In this document: in pieces, positions 1 to 7,962 of the stretch
Numbering within the stretch: the stretch's first letter is position 1
Layout: every line of letters starts with the position of its first letter
Assembly: GCA_020072965.1 (NCBI GenBank)
Contig: JAIQFY010000041.1
Location: 1-47,421 of the forward strand
Direction: 5' to 3'
Source of the DNA: Terriglobia bacterium
Lineage (GTDB): Bacteria; Acidobacteriota; Terriglobia; JAIQFV01
Length of the DNA stretch: 47,421 nt
Made by a program: the position numbers and the translations under genes
The notes under the pieces: model-generated
Database searches by the model: none
What the model saw: only the letters and a program-made list of their open reading frames with translations
What the model was told of the DNA's origin: nothing

Positions 1-44
1 AGCTCGGGAAAAAGAACAGTCTGTATGCTATCTTGAGTCGTCAC

Positions 45-109
45 AAAAACCTCCTGAAATGCGTTTTGAGCCTGTCAGCACTCGCTTTAGACGCATTGGG
101 AGGTTTTTT
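45..109. terminator. Bidirectional hairpin with A-tract and T-tract
   Basis: The left arm (45-65) and right arm (91-109) pair as AAAAACCTCC..ATGCGT against ACGCATTGGGAGGTTTTTT, around a loop of about 25 bases. The T-run follows on the plus strand, and the A-run gives the same on the minus strand. This is a plausible factor-independent terminator for a gene that ends just left of the window. The long loop lowers confidence. Confidence 0.55.
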
Positions 110-236
110 GTTTCATACTTTCACGAATAATCCGGGCTAGCAACTAAGAACTGCTTTCTTGACACCTGAAACCTGACACCTGTTCCTCTAGCCTCCGTCC
201 GGTACTCATCATAAATTGCTGCCTCGGCCCCATAGA

Positions 237-324
237 TGACCTAAGTCACGCCTTTCTTTGAAAAGCAAATGGGATGGGCTAAACTTCCGGTCCGATAAGC
301 CAAGACCAAATTGATACCGCTCAA
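237..324 (+). promoter_or_regulatory. Promoter region with two palindromes upstream of the Crp/Fnr regulator
   Basis: Two symmetric sites are visible. TGACCTAAGTCA (237-248) is a perfect inverted repeat, and TTGATACCGCTCAA (311-324) differs at one position from the FNR consensus TTGAT-N4-ATCAA. Between them lies a weak sigma70-like pair, TTTGAA (257-262) and TAAACT (280-285), with a 17-base spacer. The second palindrome would fall just after the start of transcription and touches the ribosome-binding site. That position suits negative autoregulation by the gene product, which is an inference. Confidence 0.4.
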
Positions 325-336
325 GAGGAGTGTCAA

Positions 337-1029
337 GTGGAAAAGACCGTATTATTGAAGAAGGTTCCATTCTTTCGTGAACTGGGTGAGCAAGAAATTG
401 TCTCTCTGGCGGAGCGCGCCACCGAGAAAAGTTATGCCAAAGGGGAGCTGCTCTTCTCAGAGGGGGATGAATGCAAAGGGCTGTTTGTCGTCGGACGGGG
501 AGCCGTGAAGATCCTCAAATGCTCCACGAGCGGACGGGAGCAGTCTCTGGATATTCAATTGCCAGGGACACCCGTGGCGGAGTTGCCGCTGTTTGACGGC
601 GGGCATTATCCTGCCTCGGCCCAGTGCGTGGAGGATTCGGAACTTCTGTTTATTTCCCGGCGCGATTTCGAATCGCTGGTGCGGCAGCATCCCGAGCTGG
701 CCATGGCGGTTATTCGATCCCTGGGACAGCGCCTGCGCAAGATGGTGACCCTCGTTGAGGAACTATCATTGAAGGAAGTCAGTCAGCGCATTGCACGCCG
801 GCTCGTCGCCCTCGCTGAAGCTCGAGGCAAGAGAACGCCAGCCGGCCTGGAGATCGAGTTGCCCTTCTCCCAGCAGGAATTAGCCACTCAAATGGGGACG
901 GTGCGCGAGTTGGTTTCGCGCACGCTGGCCCGGTTCCAGAGCGAAGCACTCATCGACGTGGAAGGCCGACACATCATCGTCCATTCAGTCGACGCATTGA
1001 AGGAAATTGCGGCCGGGTTGAAGAAGTAA
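337..1029 (+). CDS. Crp/Fnr family transcriptional regulator
   Basis: The 230-residue product has the standard two-domain layout. A cyclic-nucleotide-binding-like beta-barrel covers about residues 10-125 (GELLFSEGD..GLFVVGRGAVKI), followed by a dimerisation helix and a winged helix-turn-helix at about 150-215 (FSQQELATQMGTVRELVSRTL). The E..SR recognition-helix pattern is that of the FNR/DNR branch. Only three scattered cysteines are seen, so an FNR-type N-terminal 4Fe-4S cluster is unlikely. The ligand or redox signal cannot be read from sequence. Translation starts at a GTG preceded by an AAGAGGAG ribosome-binding site at 323-330. The gene stands alone and converges on dnaB. Palindromes in its promoter suggest autoregulation. 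Confidence 0.9.
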   Translation: MEKTVLLKKVPFFRELGEQEIVSLAERATEKSYAKGELLFSEGDECKGLFVVGRGAVKILKCSTSGREQSLDIQLPGTPVAELPLFDGGHYPASAQCVEDSELLFISRRDFESLVRQHPELAMAVIRSLGQRLRKMVTLVEELSLKEVSQRIARRLVALAEARGKRTPAGLEIELPFSQQELATQMGTVRELVSRTLARFQSEALIDVEGRHIIVHSVDALKEIAAGLKK

Positions 1030-1120
1030 ATTCCAGAACCCGATGTCCAAACGGCTCGAATTCCGGCAGGGTCACCGGGAATCGCGCGGCCCTTGTTCCA
1101 TTCAATCCTCACCCCGGCCC

Positions 1121-2461
1121 CTAGTCCTCCATTTGAAGTCTTTCGAAGCGGGTATAATCCTTTAAGAAAACCAGTTTCATTTTACCGACGGGCCCATTGC
1201 GCTGTTTGCCGATGATCAATTCGGCGAGGCCGCTGTTTTCTTCGGTGGGTTTGTAGAGTTCTTCTCGAAGGATAAACATCACGACGTCGGCATCCTGTTC
1301 GATCGATCCGGATTCCCGGAGGTCGGAGAGTTGGGGGCGATGGTCGCCGCGTTCCTTTTCGGGAGCGCGGGAGAGTTGGGAGAGGGCGACGATGGGGATC
1401 CGCAGTTCCTTGGCCAGGGCCTTGAGCCCGCGGGAAATCGAAGAGACCTCCTGCACCCGGTTCTCAAATCTTCCTTTGCCACCCATCAGCTGGAGGTAGT
1501 CCACGATAGCGAGGGCGAGGTTGTGCTCCTTCTTCAAGCGGCGGCATTTCGCCCTCATTTCCATGACCGTCAGTGACGGCGTGTCATCGATGAATATGGG
1601 TGCCTCAGCGAGGGCGCCTAGCGCGACCGACAGTTTGCCATAATCTGTTTTCGGCAGGAAACCGCTCCGAAGCTTGTGGGCGTCGACCCGCGCCTGGGAG
1701 CATAACAGGCGCATCAGCAAGGACTCCTTCGACATTTCGAGGCTGAAGATGCCGACAGTCTTGTGATCCTCAATGGCGACGTTCTCCGCAATGTTCAACG
1801 CCAGGGCGGTCTTGCCCATGGAGGGGCGCGCCGCCAGGATGATGAGCTCCGACGGTTGCAAGCCCGAGGTCATCCGGTCGAGATCTTCATAGCCGGTGCG
1901 AACTCCGGTCACGTGCGTCCGCCGGTCATAGAGTTTCTCGATCGTTTCGAAGCTGTCCCGGACGATCTCCTTGATCCCATAAAAACCGCGTTGGATACGG
2001 TCCTCCGCCAGTTGAAAAATTTCATTCTCGGCCCGATCCAGGAGCGTCTCCGCGTCTTCACCCGCCTCAAAACACTGCTGGATGATTCCGTTGGAGACAT
2101 TGATCATTTTTCGAAGTAGCGCCTTCTCCTTGACGATCCTGGCGTAGTACTCCACGTTGGCGGAGCGCGGCATCCCGTCCGTCAGGGAGGACAGGTAAGC
2201 GGCGCCACCGATGCTTTCGAGCTCCCCCCCGCGAGCGAGTTCCTCGGAGAGGGTGACGAGGTCAATGGCCCGGCTCCACTCGGAGAGCTGAAGGATCCGG
2301 TCGAAGATGCGACGATGGCTGTCGAGATAAAAATCCTCACGCTTCAAGATCTGTACGACCGCGTCGCAGGCAGCATTGTCGAGAAGAATGACGCCGAGCA
2401 CTGAACGCTCGGCCTCGACATTATGGGGCAGGCTCTTTTCGATGAGTTGGTCAGTGGACAT
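1121..2461 (-). CDS. dnaB: Replicative DNA helicase DnaB
   Basis: This is the hexameric helicase that unwinds the replication fork. The 446 residues match the family length. The N-terminal domain covers about 10-110 ([12 protein letters not shown] near its start), then a linker, then a RecA-like motor with Walker A ARPSMGKT at about 211-218 and a Walker B region ending IVDYLQLM. The sequence near the C-terminus, [19 protein letters not shown], is the typical DnaB arginine-finger region. No intein is present. It lies downstream of rplI, the usual rpsF-rpsR-rplI-dnaB order, but a terminator and about 340 non-coding bases separate it from rplI. It may therefore have its own promoter. Confidence 0.97.
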   Translation of the reverse strand: MSTDQLIEKSLPHNVEAERSVLGVILLDNAACDAVVQILKREDFYLDSHRRIFDRILQLSEWSRAIDLVTLSEELARGGELESIGGAAYLSSLTDGMPRSANVEYYARIVKEKALLRKMINVSNGIIQQCFEAGEDAETLLDRAENEIFQLAEDRIQRGFYGIKEIVRDSFETIEKLYDRRTHVTGVRTGYEDLDRMTSGLQPSELIILAARPSMGKTALALNIAENVAIEDHKTVGIFSLEMSKESLLMRLLCSQARVDAHKLRSGFLPKTDYGKLSVALGALAEAPIFIDDTPSLTVMEMRAKCRRLKKEHNLALAIVDYLQLMGGKGRFENRVQEVSSISRGLKALAKELRIPIVALSQLSRAPEKERGDHRPQLSDLRESGSIEQDADVVMFILREELYKPTEENSGLAELIIGKQRNGPVGKMKLVFLKDYTRFERLQMED

Positions 2462-2724
2462 GCTTGGAAATTCAGTAAAGGTTTTTCTACGACCCGAGTG
2501 AAATGAAAATCAATTCTGGAGAAAGGCCATTCAATCTAGAACGGAGACAAGAACTGTTCAAGAAGATTCGCACGAAATAATTTTCTTCACGAACCAGATT
2601 CGGCTTGACAGAAAAGGGGAGTGAAGCATTAGTCTTCCACATCCGGTGCACAGGATATTCACAGTGGCGGGACCGGGCTCCGCCGGAGAGGGCGCGCTCC
2701 CACCCTGGCGGGGTGCCGGCCAAC
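2462..2724. other. Intergenic region between dnaB and the rplI terminator
   Basis: No gene is supported here. A sigma70-like pair, TTGACA (2605-2610) and ATTAGT (2628-2633) with 17 bases between, sits on the plus strand but faces no gene. The promoter of dnaB, if separate, should lie on the minus strand here, but I could not pick one convincingly. Confidence 0.4.
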
Positions 2725-2766
2725 AAAAAAGCGACTCGCACAACCCCACGGGTTATACGAGTCGCT
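2725..2766 (-). terminator. Rho-independent terminator after rplI
   Basis: The perfect 9-bp stem AGCGACTCG (2730-2738) / CGAGTCGCT (2758-2766) reads on the minus strand into a T-run (AAAAAA at 2725-2730 on the plus strand). It lies about 35 bases past the rplI stop codon, so it should end the long ribosomal-protein transcript before dnaB. Confidence 0.85.
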
Positions 2767-2800
2767 TCAATTCCACGTCGAGGAAACGTCCGGGACAATT

Positions 2801-3253
2801 CTAGGTCGCAGCTTCGGGGATCACAATCACTTTAATCGTCGCGGTAACCTCGCGATGAAGTCTGATCGGCACGGAATATTCCCCCAGGGTTTTGAGGGGT
2901 TCTTCCAGGTGGATCTTCCGCCTGTCAATCTCATAGCCCTGCCGCTTCAGGTCGTCCGCAATATCCATCGTTGTCACGGATCCGTATAACACCTCTTTTT
3001 CGCCCACCTTCCGCGCGATGGTGACCGTAAGCTGATTGACCAGGGTGGCAAGCTCTTCGGACTGTTTCTTCTCGGTCGCCTCCTTCTTCAATGCGGCGAC
3101 CTTAATATGTTCTACCTTCTTCAGATTTCCCGGCGTGGCAGCCAGGGCCAGGTTTTTCGGGAGCAGGTAATTCCGGGCGTAGCCGTTGGCCACCTTCACT
3201 ACTTCCCCCTGGGAGCCCAGCTTCTCGATCGATTCCTTCAGGATGACTTCCAT
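2801..3253 (-). CDS. rplI: 50S ribosomal protein bL9
   Basis: This protein binds 23S rRNA domain V with its N-terminal domain and reaches toward a neighbouring ribosome with its C-terminal domain. The 150 residues match the family. The N-terminal signature is present (GSQGEVVKVANGYARNYLLP, residues about 13-32), then a long connecting helix rich in Lys and Glu (about 40-75), then the C-terminal domain. The start at 3253 has an AGGAG site a few bases upstream. It is the last gene of the rpsF-rpsR-rplI group and is followed by a strong terminator. Confidence 0.97.
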   Translation of the reverse strand: MEVILKESIEKLGSQGEVVKVANGYARNYLLPKNLALAATPGNLKKVEHIKVAALKKEATEKKQSEELATLVNQLTVTIARKVGEKEVLYGSVTTMDIADDLKRQGYEIDRRKIHLEEPLKTLGEYSVPIRLHREVTATIKVIVIPEAAT

Positions 3254-3374
3254 GACTCCTCCAAAAATTACTGAGAATGTTCAATCGGCGGTGATTTTCC
3301 AGGGCGCACGTTCCGCCGCAGCGGACGCCCCTGCGGTTCAGACTTCTTTGGAGACGTTCACCCCTACAATGCCT

Positions 3375-3683
3375 CTATTCCGCAGCGAAGGGAAGGAGCG
3401 CGATGTTGCGTGCCTTCTTGATCGCCTCCATCAGGCGGCGCTGATGAGGAGCACAAACCCCTGAGAGCCGGCGCGGCATGATCTTTCCGCGTTCCGGAAC
3501 GAACTGCAGGAGCGTGCGGTAGTCTTTCCAGTCGATGTAGTCAATCTTCTCGACGCAGAACTTGCATACGCGCCTCCGTCGCACGAAGTCACGGCGGCCG
3601 CCCGTGCGCTCCTGGCCTCCGCGCGAGGAGGGGCCTTGTTGACCAGACCGACTTGCAGGGTAGTGACTGCTTCGATTATCCAT
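3375..3683 (-). CDS. rpsR: 30S ribosomal protein bS18, zinc-binding form
   Basis: This small-subunit protein pairs with bS6 on the platform of the 30S subunit. The predicted 102 residues begin at the ATG at 3683, which has an AAGGAG site upstream; a longer frame to 3734 lacks one. The N-terminal 30 residues are a Gly/Arg/Ser-rich tail, then RRRRVCKFC, then the conserved core with [12 protein letters not shown]. The CxxC plus CxxH set is the zinc-ribbon (C+) version of S18. It lies directly after rpsF. There is no ssb gene between them, unlike the order in many bacteria. Confidence 0.96.
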   Translation of the reverse strand: MDNRSSHYPASRSGQQGPSSRGGQERTGGRRDFVRRRRVCKFCVEKIDYIDWKDYRTLLQFVPERGKIMPRRLSGVCAPHQRRLMEAIKKARNIALLPFAAE

Positions 3684-3842
3684 TGTGGACTCCTTAAAAA
3701 ATTTTCCGTGTTTTGTCCCGGATCCAGCTCCCATTGTGCGGCGTCTCCAGTCCGCTCTCCGTATGGGAGACTAAGAGGATCCACCGTGCCTCATGCTACA
3801 AGGCAGGGAGGGTGGGCCGACGCCGCACCCTGCCCGACCATC

Positions 3843-4295
3843 TTAGCTGGACGCGGGCGTTCCCGGTTCCGGCGGGCTGACCTCTGGCGCGGGCTCCGGC
3901 GCCGCTGCCGGCGCGGGTGGCGAGGCGGGTGGCGGTGCATGACGGGCCGGCTTTCGGGCGGCGCGCGCCGCGCGCTTGGTCTTCATCTTTTCGAGGCGTT
4001 TCAGATCCTCATCAACTCGGACGGTAAGGTATTTAAGGACCGCGTCGGTGACCTTCAGTCGGCGCTCAAGTTCCTTGACGGTATCGCCCCCCCCTTTGAC
4101 TGTGAACAACACATAGTTGCCTTCCCAGAATCTTCCCACTCGATAAGCGAGGCGCCGCTTTCCCAGTTTTTCAACCTTTTGCGCCTCTCCGTGGGTCGAG
4201 GTGACCGTGGTTTCGAACTGGGCAATCAGCTTGTCCACTTCTTCATCCGCTAGATTCGGATTGACAATGAACATGATTTCGTAAAGTCGGTCCAC
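3843..4295 (-). CDS. rpsF: 30S ribosomal protein bS6 with a proline/alanine-rich tail
   Basis: This is the bS18 partner in the 30S platform. Residues 1-95 are the ferredoxin-like S6 fold (YEIMFIVNPNLADEEVDKL at the start, KLGKRRLAYRV in the middle). Residues from about 105 to 150 are a basic stretch (KTKRAARAARK) followed by a low-complexity Ala/Pro/Glu tail. S6 is usually 95-135 residues, so 150 is long and the extra length is all in this tail. The start is GTG at 4295 with AAGGAG about 8 bases upstream. It is the first of the ribosomal trio downstream of pth, with only 38 bases between. Confidence 0.95.
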   Translation of the reverse strand: MDRLYEIMFIVNPNLADEEVDKLIAQFETTVTSTHGEAQKVEKLGKRRLAYRVGRFWEGNYVLFTVKGGGDTVKELERRLKVTDAVLKYLTVRVDEDLKRLEKMKTKRAARAARKPARHAPPPASPPAPAAAPEPAPEVSPPEPGTPASS

Positions 4296-4333
4296 AAAAA
4301 TCTCCTTGTCTCTGGTGTTCCTGTTGAATACTG

Positions 4334-4945
4334 CTAACTGCGAGATTCCTCAGATCCCTTCGCGGCGACGGCGGGCTCCAGGGTCGGCGCATTGAACTGG
4401 TTCATGGCAGCGGGCGCTCCCTGGTGGAAGAGCACGAGGACGGCCTGCGCTCCACGAGTCACAAACTCATTCAGCCCCCCGCGCTGCTGCTTCCCCAAGG
4501 GAGAGAGCACAAACCGGGCGGCGTCTTCCACAGCGTAATCCGGCCGAATCCCCATCCGCACCCTCGAGAAGTCGGTGCTTTCAATCATCTCCACAATGGA
4601 GCGCATCCCATTGTGTGTTCCCGCGCTTCCCCGGTCCCGAATTCGAAGTTGACCCCAGGGAAGATCGAGATCATCCACTACCACGGTCAAATCGCGGGGA
4701 GTTGATTCCCATCGTTCCAGAAGATGCCTGACCGCCCGGCCGCTGAGATTCATATAGGTTTGTGGTTTGACCAGGACCAGTTCCTTCTCCCCGGAATGGC
4801 CGACGCCAAGCAGCGATTCCGCCTCATTCCGTCTCACTGAAATTCCCAACATACGGGCCAATTCATCGATGACGAGAAAACCCAGGTTGTGTGGCGTCAT
4901 TTCATAGCGTTCCCCGGGATTTCCCAGGCCGACAATCAATCGCAT
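4334..4945 (-). CDS. pth: Peptidyl-tRNA hydrolase
   Basis: It cleaves the ester bond of peptidyl-tRNAs that drop off stalled ribosomes and so recycles tRNA in the cytoplasm. The 203 residues match the family. The N-terminal VGLGNPGERYEMTPHNLGF contains the active-site Asn and the catalytic His (about residue 20). VDDLDLPWGQLRIR carries the catalytic Asp, and GSAGTHNGMRSI is the substrate-binding loop. It sits between rplY and rpsF in the common prs-rplY-pth arrangement, 57 bases after rplY. It has a short Glu/Ser-rich C-terminal end. Confidence 0.96.
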   Translation of the reverse strand: MRLIVGLGNPGERYEMTPHNLGFLVIDELARMLGISVRRNEAESLLGVGHSGEKELVLVKPQTYMNLSGRAVRHLLERWESTPRDLTVVVDDLDLPWGQLRIRDRGSAGTHNGMRSIVEMIESTDFSRVRMGIRPDYAVEDAARFVLSPLGKQQRGGLNEFVTRGAQAVLVLFHQGAPAAMNQFNAPTLEPAVAAKGSEESRS

Positions 4946-5002
4946 GGTCTATTCCCTTGAGTCAGTCGAACCACTTCGGCAGATTACCTCCAGGGCAAAA
5001 GA

Positions 5003-5698
5003 CTATTTCTTCTCGCCCTTCTCCGCCTCTACAGGAGGCTCCTCGCCTTCCGCCGCGACCTTACCCTTCTTGATGACCTCGGGCTCCGCAGCCGCCTCCG
5101 GTGCCGCTCCTTCCACGACCTCAGCCGCCACCTTCTCTTCCTTCACCGAGGTGAGGTGCGCCACGGTCAGGTTGGGATCGGAAACGATTTTGATTCTGGA
5201 GTCGACCTTCAGATCACCCACCCGGATGTTGGTCCCGAACACCAATTCCGTGACATCCACATCAATGTGATCGGGAATATCCGATGGAAGACACTCGATC
5301 TCCACTTCCCGGAGAACGATCTCCAAGATGCCTCCCTGCAACTTCACCCCCTGAGCTTCGCCCACCGTGCGGATGGGCACGGTCACCTCGATGGGCTTAT
5401 CCATGGCGATGCGGTAAAAATCGGCGTGCAACAGGGCCGATTTCACCGGCTCGAACAGCCAGTCCTTGATGAGGACGTCTTGTTTTCCATGGCCCTCAAT
5501 TTCGAGCGTGAAGATGCTGTTGTGCCCGGTCGCGGAATTCAGAATGGAAAGAATCTCTTTGGGATTGACGAGGAGGGGAAGGGTCTGTTTCTTAGCCCCG
5601 TAAACCACCGCCGGGATCAGGCCCTTGCGACGGACACGCCGTGACGCGCGACTGCCTTTTTCCGTCCGTACTTTTGCCTGAACGTTGATTGATTTCAT
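5003..5698 (-). CDS. rplY: 50S ribosomal protein bL25, CTC type
   Basis: This protein binds 5S rRNA. The product has 231 residues, against about 95 in the short E. coli form. The L25 domain covers about 1-95 (RTEKGSRASRRVRRKGLIPAV at its start) and is followed by the TL5/CTC beta-barrel domain (about 100-185), with a charged Glu/Ala-rich tail (about 190-231). The CTC form is common in bacteria outside the enterics and is linked in the literature to stress. It lies between prs and pth and is probably co-transcribed with them. Confidence 0.95.
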   Translation of the reverse strand: MKSINVQAKVRTEKGSRASRRVRRKGLIPAVVYGAKKQTLPLLVNPKEILSILNSATGHNSIFTLEIEGHGKQDVLIKDWLFEPVKSALLHADFYRIAMDKPIEVTVPIRTVGEAQGVKLQGGILEIVLREVEIECLPSDIPDHIDVDVTELVFGTNIRVGDLKVDSRIKIVSDPNLTVAHLTSVKEEKVAAEVVEGAAPEAAAEPEVIKKGKVAAEGEEPPVEAEKGEKK

Positions 5699-5814
5699 GG
5701 TTCACCTACTTTCATCCCGCCACGCGGGATTATCATGGTTGAATGAGAACATTCGGTTTTCAAATAGCCATGGAGCGCTGGGGCCGCCATGGGCCGCGAG
5801 TCAGATCTCGCAAG

Positions 5815-6762
5815 TCACACCTTTTTGTCGAACAACCGGCTGATAGAGGTCTCCTGGTGGATCGACCTGATTCCCTCTCCCAGGAGAGGGCCGATGGTCA
5901 GGCAGGTAATCTTTTTCGACCTGCAGATCGGCTCAGTCGATATCGAATTGGTGACCACCACCTCTTCGATCTCGGAGTTTTCGATACGCGCCAGGGCATC
6001 CCCGGAAAACACCGGATGGGTACAGCAGGCCAGCATCCGTTTGGCGCCATTCTTCTTGAGAGCGTGAGCGACACGGACCAGGGTGCCGGCAGTGTCGATG
6101 AGGTCATCGACGATCAGGGTGTTCCGGCCGCTGACCTCGCCGATGACATTCATGACCTCAGCCTCCTGCCCTTTTTCGCGCCGCTTGTCGACGATGGCCA
6201 AATCACATTCCAACCGCTTCGCATAAGACCGGGCCCGCTCAACTCCTCCGGTGTCCGGAGAAACCACCATGAGGTTGGGGATCTTCCGTTTCTTAAAATG
6301 CTTGATGATGACCGGTCCGGCATACAAGTGGTCCACGGGGATGTTGAAGAATCCCTGGATCTGAGCCGCATGCAGGTCCATCGTGAGAACGCGATCCGCG
6401 CCCGAGGTCGTCAGCAGGTCGGCCACCAGCTTGGCGGAAATGGGGACGCGCGGCTTGTCTTTACGATCCTGCCGGGCGTATCCGTAATAGGGCAGAACCG
6501 CGGTGATACGTCGCGCCGAGGATCGCTTGAAGGCATCAAGCATCACCAGCAATTCCATGAGATTGGAATCGACCGGCCGACAGGTCGGCTGAATAATGAA
6601 AACATCGGCCCCGCGCACGTTCTCGAAGATCTGAAAATTAATCTCGCCATCCGCAAATCGCTTCATGGAGCACTGGCCCAGAGGCAGCTTCAGGTACTTG
6701 GCGATCTCCTCCGCCAGATGTGGATTCGCATTGCCCGTGAAGATCTTTATTTCGTCGTACAT
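5815..6762 (-). CDS. prs: Ribose-phosphate pyrophosphokinase (PRPP synthetase)
   Basis: It makes PRPP from ribose 5-phosphate and ATP for purine, pyrimidine, histidine and NAD synthesis. The chosen start at 6762 gives 315 residues, the normal family length. A longer open frame to 6915 runs backwards into the tRNA gene and is not credible. Visible motifs are the catalytic flexible loop (YARQDRKDKPRVPISAKLV), the metal-binding DLHAAQIQGFF, and the PRPP loop VDDLIDTAGTL near residue 220. It is followed by rplY and preceded by tRNA-Gln, so the tRNA is probably processed from the same transcript. Confidence 0.97.
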   Translation of the reverse strand: MYDEIKIFTGNANPHLAEEIAKYLKLPLGQCSMKRFADGEINFQIFENVRGADVFIIQPTCRPVDSNLMELLVMLDAFKRSSARRITAVLPYYGYARQDRKDKPRVPISAKLVADLLTTSGADRVLTMDLHAAQIQGFFNIPVDHLYAGPVIIKHFKKRKIPNLMVVSPDTGGVERARSYAKRLECDLAIVDKRREKGQEAEVMNVIGEVSGRNTLIVDDLIDTAGTLVRVAHALKKNGAKRMLACCTHPVFSGDALARIENSEIEEVVVTNSISTEPICRSKKITCLTIGPLLGEGIRSIHQETSISRLFDKKV

Positions 6763-6788
6763 GCGCCGTCGAAACTCCGTTCTGATCC

Positions 6789-6863
6789 TGGCTCGGGGGC
6801 AGGGAATCGAACCCCGATTCACAGCTCCAAAGGCTGGTGTCCTACCAGTTAGACGACCCCCGA
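6789..6863 (-). tRNA. tRNA-Gln(UUG), CCA encoded
   Basis: The 75 bases fold as a cloverleaf on the minus strand. The 7-bp acceptor is TCGGGGG / CCCCCGA with discriminator G and an encoded CCA (6789-6791). The D arm is GTCT..AGGAC, the anticodon loop CTTTGGA has TTG at positions 34-36, and the T arm is CGGGG-TTCGATT-CCCTG. One C-U mismatch sits at the top of the anticodon stem (27-43). UUG reads CAA/CAG glutamine codons. The gene lies between ispE and prs in the same orientation, with no separate promoter that I can see. Confidence 0.95.
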
Positions 6864-6948
6864 AGATGGGATTGGCCCCGGGAAGTGATCGGAGTAAAAC
6901 GAGCCTTCGGAACAAATGAGAAAAACGCTTCGGATCAGACTCGCCCGA

Positions 6949-7962
6949 TCATTCGGAGGCGGCAAAAATCCTTTTCAAGTATTGGGACCGCGGAATGCTG
7001 CGAACCACGAAGGTCAACAGCGAAGATGCGGAAAGGCGCGACCGGAGCTCTTTTTCCGCCCGTCGAGCGTCCGAAATTGAAGGAAACAGACCGAAAACAG
7101 CCGATCCGCTCCCTGTCATCTGTGCGCTTCGAGCCCCAACCGCCAACAGCGCCGCCTTGAGATGCTGGAGTTCAGGATATTCGGGAAAAAGGACACTTTC
7201 GAAATCATTTGCAAACAACTCGAGGGCGCTAACCTTTTCAAAGACCGCTGAACCGAAACGAGCCATGTTATTGGCCTGCCGACTATTTGTCAACCACAAA
7301 CTTGCCCGCTGATAAGCATCTTGCGTCCCGATGCGAAGATCCTTCGGTACGGCCAGCAGGATCGCCGCTGCCTTCACGTCCGGCAGCGGAAACAACTCGT
7401 TTCCCCTCCCAATTCCCAGTACTCGTCCCCCGAGGAGGAAGAAAGGGACATCGGAACCCAGAGAAGAGGCGATCTCCAGGAGCCGGGCGGGGTGGAGCTC
7501 CAGGCGGAAAAGACGACAGAGCGCCAGCAGCGTGATGGCGGCATTGGAACTCCCGCCGCCCAGACCCGCACCCACGGGTATCCGTTTCTCCAGCATAATG
7601 TCCACTCCGCGCCGCGCCCCGGCTGCCGCATAGAGAAGTTCAGCCGCGGCGACTACAAGGTTGTCCGCCATAAGCGGGAGCCGAACATCGGAGCATTTCA
7701 GCACAATACTGGAATCTCGCCGTGGCGTGAAAGTCAACCGGTCGCTCAGATCAACGGAATGAAAAACGGTCCTGAGCTCATGATACCCGTCGGCCCGCTG
7801 TCCGACGAATTTCAATCCCAAATTGACTTTTGCAAATGAATGTACGGTGAGAAACGCGGCAGGGGATCCCGCCCTCCGGGATCGCCCCAAATAATTAACG
7901 GGGTTTTTGATAGTGGAACGCCGGGTACGCGATCCGGAACGGGGGCGTCTACTTGTTGACAT
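6949..7962 (-). CDS. ispE: 4-diphosphocytidyl-2-C-methyl-D-erythritol kinase
   Basis: This GHMP-family kinase phosphorylates CDP-ME, the fourth step of the non-mevalonate isoprenoid pathway. The core begins at SFAKVNLGLKFVGQRADGYHEL (about residue 42, broken here by the usual active-site Lys). The ATP loop is PVGAGLGGGSSNAAIT, and TGSGSAVFGLF closes the C-terminal domain. The full frame has 337 residues, about 40-50 more than typical; the first 40 are Arg/Ser-rich. The ATG at 7962 overlaps the end of the TPR gene by 14 bases, which argues for translational coupling, but a start further in is possible. It is followed by tRNA-Gln and prs. Confidence 0.93.
   Translation of the reverse strand: MSTSRRPRSGSRTRRSTIKNPVNYLGRSRRAGSPAAFLTVHSFAKVNLGLKFVGQRADGYHELRTVFHSVDLSDRLTFTPRRDSSIVLKCSDVRLPLMADNLVVAAAELLYAAAGARRGVDIMLEKRIPVGAGLGGGSSNAAITLLALCRLFRLELHPARLLEIASSLGSDVPFFLLGGRVLGIGRGNELFPLPDVKAAAILLAVPKDLRIGTQDAYQRASLWLTNSRQANNMARFGSAVFEKVSALELFANDFESVLFPEYPELQHLKAALLAVGARSAQMTGSGSAVFGLFPSISDARRAEKELRSRLSASSLLTFVVRSIPRSQYLKRIFAASE

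Noticed and set aside
2605-2633. Good sigma70-like promoter on the plus strand
   Set aside because: No gene follows it on that strand before the convergent rplI region; possibly chance, or a short antisense transcript that cannot be shown.
5743-6852. Long open frame of 369 codons antisense to prs
   Set aside because: It runs opposite a clearly real gene and through a tRNA, and has no domain; it is a by-product of GC-rich codon use.
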